Of a DNA stretch of 64,000 nucleotides, positions 1 through 8,709 are shown piece after piece; the stretch's first letter is position 1, and the number at the start of each line of letters is the position of its first letter. A model generated the notes under the pieces. It saw only the letters and a program-made list of their open reading frames with translations, searched no databases and had not been told where the DNA came from. The position numbers and the translations under genes are program-made. Origin of the DNA: Oscillospiraceae bacterium (GTDB lineage Bacteria > Bacillota_A > Clostridia > Oscillospirales > Oscillospiraceae); the NCBI GenBank assembly GCA_017545325.1, contig JAFWOX010000009.1, positions 1 to 64,000 on the forward strand. Direction: 5' to 3'.

Positions 1-406
1 CCGCGCTCTTTCCCCGGTTTCTCTCGCGCAAGAGAAACCGGGCCGCCGGAGGCAATCCCCATCGTGAGGAAAGAAACGCCCCGCTGGCGAGGCGCCCTGC
101 GAGAATAGATCATGCCCGCGATAACTGCATATCTGTTCGTTGTGTTCCCTCATCAGGCGCTCCGCGCCAGCTTCCCCCAGGGGAAGCCAGGGTGCTGGCC
201 GCCCCTGCATCCGGTTTCTTCCAGCGTGGCCCTTCGTCCTTCGTCCCCGCCGTAAAGACTGCCTTCCCGCGGCGGAAGCGCGGAGTGCAGCTTTCTCAAC
301 TCAGAGCCCAGCGAAGCGGGTCTGAGTTGAAGCGTGTCGACTCTGTCGACATGCTCAGGCGGCGGACCGAAGTCCGCCGCCGATGCTTACAGAAGCCTTC
401 CGAGGC
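1..406. other. gene-free leading segment with several inverted repeats
   Basis: I see no credible gene here; the short open frames have no ribosome-binding site or recognisable protein. The segment holds several perfect inverted repeats: a 12-bp stem at 13-24/31-42 with a 6-base loop, a 10-bp stem at 296-305/321-330 with a further paired core, the small GTCGAC repeat at 336-350, and the stem at 358-381. They lie downstream of the minus-strand gene that ends at 407, so at least the last is probably part of its 3' end. The function of the others is unknown. Confidence 0.6.
358..381 (-). terminator. UUCG-tetraloop hairpin downstream of first lipoprotein gene
   Basis: A perfect 10-bp GC-rich stem (358-367 with 372-381). 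Read on the minus strand its loop is C(UUCG)G, an exceptionally stable tetraloop. It lies about 25 bases after the stop codon of the minus-strand lipoprotein gene. There is no clear U-tract after it, so it may protect the mRNA 3' end rather than act as a classic intrinsic terminator. Confidence 0.55.
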
Positions 407-2176
407 TCACTGCTCTGCCATGTACTTGTCGTAAGCCTGTTGGTAGATGGCCAGGAGCTTATCCAGGCCGAAGAAATTCAAATCCGCGATAAAGCTGTCC
501 CAATCGCTGAGGGGCTTCACGCCGGTGAGGAAGGAGACATAGTTCTCGGAGAAATAGGTGGTCAGATCTGTGCGCAGGGCGTTGGCTTCATCCGTCTCCT
601 CATCCGTAAAGACGATGCCCGTGGGCCAGTCGTAAAGGCCCTTGTAATCCGGGATGCGCCATACCTGATAGAACTCCCATTCCCGTTCGCCGCCGGGATA
701 GAAGTAGCTGCGGGAGATATCATGCAGGCAGAATTCCACCAGGTTGTTGTTGCAGTAGATGATCATGATCCACATGGCGCCGGCGTCATGGGTCATGACC
801 CAGTCGGTGAGCTGCTTCTTGCCCTCCTCATTGTAGAACCAGCAAACCCCCTCGGGCCCCCAGGAGGTCCATTCGCCGCCCCAGTCGCTCATCTGCCAGT
901 CCATGTAGGTGCAGAGGAGGTCCAGGTTTTCGCACTTGGCGGAGAGGTTGGCGGAGCCGTAATGGGTCTCGCCGATCCGGTTGCCGTAGTTCAGCTCCTG
1001 GCCCACATAGCGCTTGGTGCGGTGGATGGGATCCCAGCGGGTATTGGGATCAACGCTGGAGGTCTCGTCCTGCCGGACGGCGCCGGGGGTCTGGGGCATG
1101 GCGCCCACGCAGTCGGCCCGCGTGCCGGCATCATAGTCGGAGCCGATGACATAGGACTGGAAGTTGGGGTTGATGAGACCCTCGTTGTACCACTGGTTCA
1201 GCATGGTCATCAGGTCCTTGTCATCCTCGGTCGTTCCGCACATCTGTACCTTCCCGTCCATCACGCGGACATACATCATGGAGCTCATGTACAGCACGGT
1301 GTTGAAGCCGGTGAAGTTGTAGCCGGGGGTGGACTCGCCCACGCTGTAGATGAAGAAGGGAAAGAGCTCCCCGTTACCGTACTGGTTGTTGGACATGTTC
1401 ACCTTGAAGGCGGTCATGATATCGTGCATCTGATCCCAGGTCTCGATATCCAGGCTGCTGCCCAGGCCCAGGGTATCCATCCAGTCGCCCCGGACCACAT
1501 AGCCCATGGTGGGCACGGGGGTCATGACCAGGCCGTACAGGGTGGTCAGATGGCTCTTCTTATAGAAGAGGGTGTTCAGGCACTCCGGGTTCGTCAGGCT
1601 GCGGTGATGGATCTCCCACATGAAGTTGGGCATCAGGTCCCGGCGATCCCACAGGTCGGCAAAATAGCCCTCGTCCAGGCATTGCTCCACGGTGCCGGTA
1701 TAGAAGAACATGCCCTGGTCCACGATGTCATCCAGGTCGTCAGAGGCGATGAGCACGGAGAAGTTCTCTCTGCGGTTGGCGGAATCCACCACATTATACT
1801 CAATGTGCACGCCGGTCCACTCGGCCACCTTCTGCCAGGTTTCGATGGCGTTGAAGCCGCCTTCGGGCAGATGCTGGGGGGTGTAGCAGGTGGTCCACCG
1901 GGTAAAGGTAATGTCACTGTCGCAGATGGGCTTGTCATAGACGTATTTCTCCAGGGGCCAGCCCTCGTCGTCGGTGGCGTACTTGCCTCTGGGAAGGCGG
2001 ATGGGACCTTCGTCCTCCACCGGCGCTTCGGTCTGCGCCTCAGGGGCCTGGGTCCCTGGGGCCTGAGTCCCGGGCGCCTGGGTCTCTATTATGCTGCCGC
2101 CGCCGCTGCAGCCGATGCACAGAGTCAGCACCATCAGCAGGGTCAGCGCCAGGGCCGCAATCCTCTTGATTTTCAA
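407..2176 (-). CDS. extracellular solute-binding lipoprotein (SBP-1)
   Basis: Predicted ABC-type solute-binding lipoprotein of 589 residues. A signal peptide leads to Cys23 as the likely lipidated residue, followed by an Ala/Pro/Thr/Gln linker of TQAPG units to about residue 60. The remainder is a long solute-binding fold resembling COG1653-type (LplA/YtcQ-like) receptors. The start is TTG at 2176, chosen because AAGGAGGA sits six bases upstream and the signal peptide begins there. It is transcribed divergently from its closest neighbour and is the most diverged of the five paralogues in this block. No permease or ATPase gene adjoins it. The ligand is unknown; a sugar or glycan fragment is typical of the family but is inference. 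Confidence 0.85.
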   Translation of the reverse strand: MKIKRIAALALTLLMVLTLCIGCSGGGSIIETQAPGTQAPGTQAPEAQTEAPVEDEGPIRLPRGKYATDDEGWPLEKYVYDKPICDSDITFTRWTTCYTPQHLPEGGFNAIETWQKVAEWTGVHIEYNVVDSANRRENFSVLIASDDLDDIVDQGMFFYTGTVEQCLDEGYFADLWDRRDLMPNFMWEIHHRSLTNPECLNTLFYKKSHLTTLYGLVMTPVPTMGYVVRGDWMDTLGLGSSLDIETWDQMHDIMTAFKVNMSNNQYGNGELFPFFIYSVGESTPGYNFTGFNTVLYMSSMMYVRVMDGKVQMCGTTEDDKDLMTMLNQWYNEGLINPNFQSYVIGSDYDAGTRADCVGAMPQTPGAVRQDETSSVDPNTRWDPIHRTKRYVGQELNYGNRIGETHYGSANLSAKCENLDLLCTYMDWQMSDWGGEWTSWGPEGVCWFYNEEGKKQLTDWVMTHDAGAMWIMIIYCNNNLVEFCLHDISRSYFYPGGEREWEFYQVWRIPDYKGLYDWPTGIVFTDEETDEANALRTDLTTYFSENYVSFLTGVKPLSDWDSFIADLNFFGLDKLLAIYQQAYDKYMAEQ

Positions 2177-2309
2177 GGTGTTCCTCCTTTCCTGGTTTTA
2201 GCTTCTTTCCTCCCGATCTTCCATCGGCTCCCGCGCTCTCCTCCTTTCTCGCTTCGGGAATCCGCGTTCCTTGCCGCCGTTTTTCCATGATCCCTTTAAA
2301 TATGAACAT

Positions 2310-2338
2310 ATTATAACATAATTATTTCGTAATTGGAA
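2310..2338 (-). promoter_or_regulatory. possible promoter of SBP-1
   Basis: On the minus strand a perfect TATAAT (-10, 2310-2315) follows a poor -35 (TTCCAA, 2333-2338) at 17 bases. It lies in the AT-rich 437-base divergent region 2177-2613, which otherwise shows only the plus-strand promoter of the next gene. It would give a leader of about 125 bases. Confidence 0.4.
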
Positions 2339-2532
2339 TGCGTTGCGCCATATTTGTGATATTTTTCTTTTCAATATACATCTGCATGGTATTTTGATTC
2401 TAACCCTTGTTCTCTGTTCATCCTCACTCCTTCTATCCTGTTCTTTCCTTCTTATTTGTATGAAGGCTTGCCCTTCTACGCCTATTGTGCAATATTTTAT
2501 TCTCTATTATATCATAAAATAGAAATAATTAC

Positions 2533-2561
2533 TTTACAAAATTGGCTTCTCGCAGTAATAT
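2533..2561 (+). promoter_or_regulatory. sigma-A promoter of SBP-2
   Basis: TTTACA (2533-2538), 17-base spacer, TAATAT (2556-2561). The same TTTAC-type -35 and the same spacing precede each of the four plus-strand paralogues. Confidence 0.8.
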
Positions 2562-2613
2562 TATTCTGTAATCACCCCGTTGACCAACCGGACGAAAGGA
2601 GTGTAACGGAATC

Positions 2614-4434
2614 ATGAAAAAGACGATCGCCCTGATCCTTGTCCTGCTCTTGTGGGCGGCCCTTTTTGCAGGCTGCAGCGGCAGCGGCGGAACCACGCCC
2701 ACCAAGGCGCCCGCTAGCGAAGCCCCCTCAAGCGAAGCCCCCGGGACCCAGGCCCCCGCGGCAACGCCGGACAAGGGCGACATCCTGCCCTCCAGCGAGC
2801 CCGCCCCGATCGAGGACGAGGGCCCCTTCCATCTGCCTGCGGGCAAGTATGAGAAGGACGCCAACGGCTATCCTGTCAGCAAGTATGTTTATGAGCAGCC
2901 GCTCTGCGACAACGACACCATCCTGACCAAATGGTCCGTATGCTACACCCCCCAGTACATCCCCGAGGGCGGCTGGGGCGAGGTGATCACCTGGAAGATG
3001 GTCCGGGAGTATACCGGTGTCCACTGCGAGTACAATATGGTGGACTCCGCCAACCGCAGCCAGAACTTCTCTGTGCTCCTGGCCTCCGACGCCCTGGACG
3101 ACGTGATGGATCAGGCGGTGAACTTCTATAAGCAGGGCACCATGAAGAACGGCGTGGAGGACGGCTACTTTGCGAACTTCTACGACTACACCGATTATCT
3201 GCCCAATTACATGTGGGAGATCAAGGAGCGGTCCCGGAACAACAAGAACATCAAGGGCAAGCTGTTCTATGACAACACCACCATCCCCACCCTGTACGGC
3301 ATGGTCTGCAATCCCTGCGCAGCCATGGGCTATTTCCTGCGGCAGGACTGGCTGGACGCCCTGGGCATGGGCAAGGCCGTCGACTACACCACCTATGAGG
3401 ACGTATACCGGGCCATGACCGCCTTCAAGGCGAACATGTCCAACAACCAGTACAACCAGAGCGAGATCTACCCCTTCTTCATCAGCGCCATCGGGGAAAG
3501 CTACCAGGGCGCCTTCTTCAGCGGCATGGATACCACCGTCTTCACCGCTTCCCTTTCCTATCCCCGGATCAAGGACGGGGTGGTGGACTTCTGCGGCACC
3601 ACGGAGGACGACCGGGAGGCCATGACCCTGCTGAACAAGTGGTACGCCGAGGGCCTGATCAACCCCAATTTCCACTCCTTTTCCAGCGGCTCCGAATATG
3701 ATGCCGGTCAGCATACGGACGGCCTCGGCGCCTACCTGCTGAATGTCTCCGCCCTGATCACCTCCGAGGAGGCCAACATCAACCCGGATACGGACTGGGA
3801 ACCCATTCCCCGCACCAAGAAGTTCAACGGCCAGGTCATCAAATACGGCTACGCAAAGGCCGCCGATAACTACAGCTACGGCTCCGCCTGTGTCTCCGGA
3901 AAATGCGAAGCCATCCCGCTGGCCTGCTCCTGGATCGACTGGTGCTTCTCCGAGTTTGGCTCCGACTTCGTCTCCTGGGGCCCCGAGGGCTACCTTTGGG
4001 AATATAACGAACAGGGCGAGCGCCGCCTCACCGAATGGTGCCTGAACCATGAGGCCACCCCCAGCTGGCTCATGTGCATATACGGCTCCAGCGGTCTCTG
4101 CAACTGCCACCTGTTCTTCAACTGGCGGAACTACTACACCGATACCGGCATGCGGCAGCTGGCCTGCTACGACGTGTTCTTCGTGGAGGACTATAAGGGA
4201 GAGTACGACTGGCCCGATGCCGTGACCTTCGAGAACGAGGAGAAGGAGGAGACCACCGCCCTCTTCGCCGACCTGAACACCTACTACAGCGAGAACTACA
4301 GCTCCTTTATCGACGGGACCAAGCCCCTGAGCGAGTGGGACGCCTACATTGAAGGCCTCTATGAGTTCGGCTACGCCCGGATCAAGGAGATCTATCAGAC
4401 CGCCTATGAGCGGTACGAAGCCCGGGGCCTGTAG
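2614..4434 (+). CDS. extracellular solute-binding lipoprotein (SBP-2)
   Basis: A 606-residue solute-binding lipoprotein. Signal peptide with LFAGC lipobox (Cys21), a low-complexity Ala/Pro/Ser linker to about residue 65, then the conserved block shared with the next three genes (GPFHLPAGKYEKDANGYP and onward). Cysteines recur throughout the mature domain (LCDND, CNPC, FCGTTEDD, CVSGKC), unusual for an exported Firmicute protein. The start is ATG with GAAAGGAG upstream. It is monocistronic by its own promoter and terminator. No permease partner is nearby, so it may share an orphan transporter or act as a surface receptor. Ligand unknown. Confidence 0.88.
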   Translation: MKKTIALILVLLLWAALFAGCSGSGGTTPTKAPASEAPSSEAPGTQAPAATPDKGDILPSSEPAPIEDEGPFHLPAGKYEKDANGYPVSKYVYEQPLCDNDTILTKWSVCYTPQYIPEGGWGEVITWKMVREYTGVHCEYNMVDSANRSQNFSVLLASDALDDVMDQAVNFYKQGTMKNGVEDGYFANFYDYTDYLPNYMWEIKERSRNNKNIKGKLFYDNTTIPTLYGMVCNPCAAMGYFLRQDWLDALGMGKAVDYTTYEDVYRAMTAFKANMSNNQYNQSEIYPFFISAIGESYQGAFFSGMDTTVFTASLSYPRIKDGVVDFCGTTEDDREAMTLLNKWYAEGLINPNFHSFSSGSEYDAGQHTDGLGAYLLNVSALITSEEANINPDTDWEPIPRTKKFNGQVIKYGYAKAADNYSYGSACVSGKCEAIPLACSWIDWCFSEFGSDFVSWGPEGYLWEYNEQGERRLTEWCLNHEATPSWLMCIYGSSGLCNCHLFFNWRNYYTDTGMRQLACYDVFFVEDYKGEYDWPDAVTFENEEKEETTALFADLNTYYSENYSSFIDGTKPLSEWDAYIEGLYEFGYARIKEIYQTAYERYEARGL

Positions 4435-4469
4435 CCCGCCGAAGGGGCTGAAGCCGCAAACGCACCGGT

Positions 4470-4499
4470 CGCCGGGGGCATCGCCCCCGGCGCTTTCTT
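4470..4499 (+). terminator. intrinsic terminator after SBP-2
   Basis: Perfect 10-bp GC stem (4470-4479 with 4483-4492), loop ATC, then CTTTCTT. A second small hairpin with a TTCG loop (CTTTTCC/GGAAAAG) follows at about 4519-4536. Confidence 0.85.
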
Positions 4500-4552
4500 C
4501 AAGCCGGGAATCACGTCCCTTTTCCTTCGGGAAAAGATCGTGAAATCATGTA

Positions 4553-4581
4553 TTTACATTTCATCCAAAATATTGTAATAT
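4553..4581 (+). promoter_or_regulatory. sigma-A promoter of SBP-3
   Basis: TTTACA (4553-4558), 17 bases, TAATAT (4576-4581): the same two hexamers and spacing as upstream of SBP-2. Confidence 0.8.
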
Positions 4582-4635
4582 ATGCAGGTCAGGATTTTTG
4601 AGAGCAAATCAAGAAAGGAGCAATTCGGGTAACTT

Positions 4636-6459
4636 ATGAAAAAGTACATCGCACTGGTGCTTGCCCTCCTGCTCGCCCTGAGCCTGTTCGCGGGCTGCAA
4701 CAACGGCAGCACTCCTTCCGGCGGTGACGCCACGGCTGCCCCCGCCACCCAGGCCCCGGCCACCAAGGCTCCGGCCACCCAGGCCCCGGACAACGGCGGC
4801 GAGTCGTCCGGAGACGGGACTCCGGCTCCCGCCGAAGAGGATGAGGGCCCCTACCACCTGGCCGCCGGCAAGTATGAGAAGGACGCCGAGGGCTGGCCTA
4901 TAGCCAAGTACAACTACGACCGTCCCCTCTGCGACAACGACTATGTTCTCACCAACTGGACCACCTGCTACACCCCCCAGTACATCCCCGAGGACGGCTG
5001 GGAGAACATCCCCACCTGGAAGCAAATGCGGGAGTTCACCGGCGTGCACATGGAGTACAACATCATCGACTCCTCCAACCGCAGCGAGAACTTCTCCGTC
5101 CTTCTGGCCTCCGACGAGCTGGACGACATCATGGACCAGGCCTCCAGCTTCTATAAGCAGGGCACCATGAAGAGCGGCATCGAGGACGGCTACTTCGCGA
5201 ACTACTATGATTATATCGACTACCTGCCCAACTACATGTGGGAGCTGAATGAACGCTCTCACCACAACAAGGATCTGAAGGGCAAGGTCTTCTATGACAA
5301 GACCACCATCCCCGTGCTCTACGGCATGGTATGCAACCCCTGCCCCGCCATGGGCTATTTCATGCGGCAGGACTGGATGGACGCCCTGGGCCTGGGCAAG
5401 GCCGAGGACATCAAGACCTACGATCAGGTGCACGACGTCGTCACGGCTTTCAAGGTCAATATGTCCAACAATGAATACAACAAGGGCGATATTTTCCCCT
5501 TCATGATCATGAGCGTGGTGGAGACCTACCAGGGCGTCTTCTTCAGCGGTATGGACACCACCGTCTACACCTCCTCCATGATGTATCCCCGGGTTATCAA
5601 CAACAAGGTGGAGTTCTGCGGCACCACCGAGGATGACCGGGAGGCCATGACCCTCCTGAGCACCTGGTACGGCGAAGGCCTCATCTCCCCCAACTACAGC
5701 TCCTTCGTGGCGGGCGAGGATTACGACGCCGGCCAGCATGACGACGGCGTGGGCTGCTACATCCTGAACGTCTCCAGCGTGGTGGAATCCGAGAACAACA
5801 GCAAGAACCCCAACTGCCGCTGGGATCCCATCCCCCGTACCAAGCGGACGGAGGACCAGGTCCTGAAGTACGGCTATGCCAAAGCTGCGGACGACTTCTC
5901 CTACGGTTCTGCCTGTGTTTCCGCCAAGTGCTCCAATATCCCCCTGGCTGTCTCCTGGATCGACTGGTGCTTCTCCGACTTCGGCTCCGACTTCATCTCC
6001 TGGGGCCCCGAGGGCATCATGTGGGAGTACAACGAGGAGGGGGAGCGCCGCCTCACCGAATTCTGCCTGACCCATGACGCGGGCGTGAGCTGGCTGTTCT
6101 GCATCTACGGCTCCAACGGCCTGCTGAACTGCCATATGTTCTTCAACTGGCGGAACAACTATACCGATACCGGCGTGCGGATCCTCTCCTGCTACGAGGT
6201 CCTGCGCATCCCCACCTATACCGGCGAATATGACTGGCCCGGCGGCGTCAATTTCGACGACGATGAGCGGGATGAGAACTCCTCCATCATGGCCGATCTG
6301 AACACCTACTTCACCGAGAATTACAGCGCCTTCGTGGATGGCTCCAAGCCCATGAACGAGTGGGACAGCTATATCCAGGGCCTGTACGACTTCGGCCTCT
6401 CCAGCGTGCTCGAAAACTATCAGAACGCCTACGATCGGTACATCGCCAATGCGTTTTAA
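4636..6459 (+). CDS. extracellular solute-binding lipoprotein (SBP-3)
   Basis: A 607-residue paralogue of its neighbours. Lipobox at Cys21 (LFAGC), a TQAPATKAPATQAP linker, then the solute-binding domain. Family signatures shared with SBP-2, -4 and -5 include SNNEYN, FFSGMDTTVY, CGTTEDDREAM and a C-terminal YDFGL...YDRY motif. Start ATG at 4636. A single-gene unit with its own promoter and terminator. The close similarity along the whole length, linker aside, points to recent tandem duplication. Ligand unknown. Confidence 0.88.
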   Translation: MKKYIALVLALLLALSLFAGCNNGSTPSGGDATAAPATQAPATKAPATQAPDNGGESSGDGTPAPAEEDEGPYHLAAGKYEKDAEGWPIAKYNYDRPLCDNDYVLTNWTTCYTPQYIPEDGWENIPTWKQMREFTGVHMEYNIIDSSNRSENFSVLLASDELDDIMDQASSFYKQGTMKSGIEDGYFANYYDYIDYLPNYMWELNERSHHNKDLKGKVFYDKTTIPVLYGMVCNPCPAMGYFMRQDWMDALGLGKAEDIKTYDQVHDVVTAFKVNMSNNEYNKGDIFPFMIMSVVETYQGVFFSGMDTTVYTSSMMYPRVINNKVEFCGTTEDDREAMTLLSTWYGEGLISPNYSSFVAGEDYDAGQHDDGVGCYILNVSSVVESENNSKNPNCRWDPIPRTKRTEDQVLKYGYAKAADDFSYGSACVSAKCSNIPLAVSWIDWCFSDFGSDFISWGPEGIMWEYNEEGERRLTEFCLTHDAGVSWLFCIYGSNGLLNCHMFFNWRNNYTDTGVRILSCYEVLRIPTYTGEYDWPGGVNFDDDERDENSSIMADLNTYFTENYSAFVDGSKPMNEWDSYIQGLYDFGLSSVLENYQNAYDRYIANAF

Positions 6460-6533
6460 GCGTTTCTGCGCGCCTCCCTTCGGAGAGGAATCCTCAGCAT
6501 ACTCTCATATCCTGTAAGAAAGGCCGGCTGTCC

Positions 6534-6560
6534 GTCAGGGCAGCCGGTCTTCTGTCTTTT
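6534..6560 (+). terminator. intrinsic terminator after SBP-3
   Basis: Stem of 10 bp with one G-U pair (6534-6543 with 6548 onward to 6547/6557 region), loop GTCA, followed by a pyrimidine-rich TCTTCTGTCTTTT tail. Confidence 0.75.
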
Positions 6561-6621
6561 CCCCCTCAAATCTCATTTTTCCCATTAATTATATATTTCA
6601 TTTATATGAATTATTATACTA

Positions 6622-6650
6622 TTTACATTTTCTTTCGGCGGCGCTATAAT
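6622..6650 (+). promoter_or_regulatory. sigma-A promoter of SBP-4
   Basis: TTTACA (6622-6627), 17-base spacer, perfect TATAAT (6645-6650). Confidence 0.85.
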
Positions 6651-6683
6651 TGCCCCATCCAAATTCAGAAAGGAGAAACGCAA

Positions 6684-8474
6684 ATGAAAAAAACCATCGC
6701 GCTGGTCCCGGCTCTGCTGCTGGTGCTGGCTCTGTTCGCGGGCTGCAACGGCAACGGCGGGACCACCACCCCCTCCGCAGCTCCCGCGACCCAGGCTCCC
6801 GCCTCCGCCGCCCCTGCGTCCGCAGCTCCCGCGACCCAGGCCCCGGAAGAGGATGAGGGCCCCTACCACCTGGCTGCCGGCAAGTATGAGAAGGATGCCG
6901 ACGGCTTCCCGGTGGAGAAGTACGAGTACTACCCCACTCCCCTCTGCGACAACGACTACATCCTGACCGACTGGACCGTCTGCTACACCCCCCAGTACAT
7001 CCCCGAGGGCGGCTGGGAGGAGGTCCCCACCTGGAAGATGCTCCGGGAATACACCGGCGTACATGTTGAGTATGCCCTGGTGGACTCCGCCAACCGCAGC
7101 CAGAACTTCTCCGTGCTCCTGGCCTCCGACGACCTGCCGGACATGATGGACGGCGCCCCCAGCTTCTATAAGCAGGGCACCCTGAAGAACGCCATCGAGG
7201 ACGGCTACTTCGCGAACTTCTATGATTACATGGACTATCTCCCCAACTACTTCTGGGAGATCAAGAACCGGGCCCAGTACAATAAAAACGTCATGGGCAA
7301 GGTGTTCTACGATAAGACCACCATCCCCGCCCTGTACGGCCTGGTCTGCGACCCCTGCTCCGCTATGGGCTACTTCCTGCGGCAGGACTGGCTGGATCAG
7401 CTGGACATGGGCAAGGCCGAGGACTACAAGACCTATGAGCAGGTCCATGACGCCATGACCGCCTTCAAGGTCAACATGTCCAACAACCAGTACAACAACA
7501 GCGAGATCTACCCCTTCTTCATCATGAGCGTGGTGGAGACCTACCAGGGCCAGTTCTTCTCCGGCATGGACATCACCGTGTACACCGCCTCCATGATGTA
7601 TCCCCGGATCATCGACGGCAAGGTGGAGTTCTGCGGCAGCACCGAGGATGACCGGGAGGCCATGACCCTCCTGAGCACCTGGTACGGCGAGGGCCTTATC
7701 TCCCCCAACTACCGCACCTTCGAGTCCGGCACCGACTATGACGCCGGCCAGCATACCGACGGCGTGGGCGCGAACCTCATGACCGTTTCCGGCATCGACC
7801 AGGCGGAAGCCCAGTGCAACAACCCCAACGCCCGCTGGGAGCCCATCCCCCGCACGAAGCGGACGGAGGACCAGGTCATCAAGTACGGCTATGCCAAGGC
7901 CGCAGACGACTTCTCCTACGCCTCCTGCTGCGTCTCCGCCAAGTGCACCAATATCCCCCTGGCCTGCTCCTGGATCGACTGGGGCTTCTCCGATTTCGGC
8001 TCCGACTTCACCTCCTGGGGCCCCGAGGGCTACTGCTGGGAGTACAACGACCAGGGCGAGCGGCGGCTCACCGAATGGTGCCTGACCCACGAGGCTTCCC
8101 CCAGCTGGCTCATGTGCATCTACGCCTACAGCGGCCTGGTAAACTGCAGCCTGTACTACAACTACCGCTCCAACTATACCGATAACGGCGTGCGCACCAT
8201 GGCCATCTATGAGGCCCTGAAGATCCCCGGCTACAAGGGCGAGTACGACTGGCCCAGCGCCGTGAACTTCGAGGACGAGGAGCGGGAAGAGAACACCGCC
8301 ATTTTTGCCGACCTGAACACCTACTTCACCGAGAACTACAGCGCCTTCGTGGACGGCTCCAAGCCCATGAACGAATGGGATTCCTATGTCCAGGGCCTGT
8401 ATGACTTCGGCCTCTCCGACGTGGTGGAGAACTACCAGGCGGCCTATGACCGTCTCCAGGCCCGGGAGCTGTAA
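6684..8474 (+). CDS. extracellular solute-binding lipoprotein (SBP-4)
   Basis: A 596-residue solute-binding lipoprotein. The start is ATG at 6684, preceded by AAAGGAG and opening a canonical signal peptide (MKKTIALVPALLL, Cys21). The open frame runs further upstream to 6360, but that stretch overlaps the preceding gene, its terminator and this gene's own promoter. The linker is made of ATQAP/ASAAP units. The mature domain is very close to SBP-5 (shared YYPTPLCDNDYILTDWT, IKNRAQYNKNVMGKVFYDKT). No transport permease accompanies it. Confidence 0.9.
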   Translation: MKKTIALVPALLLVLALFAGCNGNGGTTTPSAAPATQAPASAAPASAAPATQAPEEDEGPYHLAAGKYEKDADGFPVEKYEYYPTPLCDNDYILTDWTVCYTPQYIPEGGWEEVPTWKMLREYTGVHVEYALVDSANRSQNFSVLLASDDLPDMMDGAPSFYKQGTLKNAIEDGYFANFYDYMDYLPNYFWEIKNRAQYNKNVMGKVFYDKTTIPALYGLVCDPCSAMGYFLRQDWLDQLDMGKAEDYKTYEQVHDAMTAFKVNMSNNQYNNSEIYPFFIMSVVETYQGQFFSGMDITVYTASMMYPRIIDGKVEFCGSTEDDREAMTLLSTWYGEGLISPNYRTFESGTDYDAGQHTDGVGANLMTVSGIDQAEAQCNNPNARWEPIPRTKRTEDQVIKYGYAKAADDFSYASCCVSAKCTNIPLACSWIDWGFSDFGSDFTSWGPEGYCWEYNDQGERRLTEWCLTHEASPSWLMCIYAYSGLVNCSLYYNYRSNYTDNGVRTMAIYEALKIPGYKGEYDWPSAVNFEDEEREENTAIFADLNTYFTENYSAFVDGSKPMNEWDSYVQGLYDFGLSDVVENYQAAYDRLQAREL

Positions 8475-8537
8475 GGACCGGGCTCCCTGAGCCCTCTTCG
8501 GACGGGCAGTTTTCTCCGTATACGGAAACCTTCATCG

Positions 8538-8571
8538 GGAATCGGCTGGCTTTTGTCAGCCGGTTCCTTTT
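8538..8571 (+). terminator. intrinsic terminator after SBP-4
   Basis: An 11-bp stem (8538-8548 with 8557-8567, one G-U pair), 8-base loop, then TTTT. Confidence 0.85.
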
Positions 8572-8634
8572 CTGCGCCGATCTCCTGTCATGAATGACTT
8601 ATGAATTTTCTGTTGTGGAACTCCCAACTTTTCA

Positions 8635-8663
8635 TTTACTTTTTTCCGGTTTTGTACTATACT
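8635..8663 (+). promoter_or_regulatory. sigma-A promoter of SBP-5
   Basis: TTTACT (8635-8640), 17-base spacer, TATACT (8658-8663). Confidence 0.75.
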
Positions 8664-8709
8664 TCTGTCATCGAAATCCAATGGAAGAATGAGAAAGGAG
8701 TTCACACGC

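Noticed and set aside
383..2290. 635-codon open frame antisense to SBP-1
   Set aside because: GC-rich third positions create long antisense frames; it has no ribosome site and its sequence is Gly/Ala/Val/His-rich low-complexity typical of shadows.
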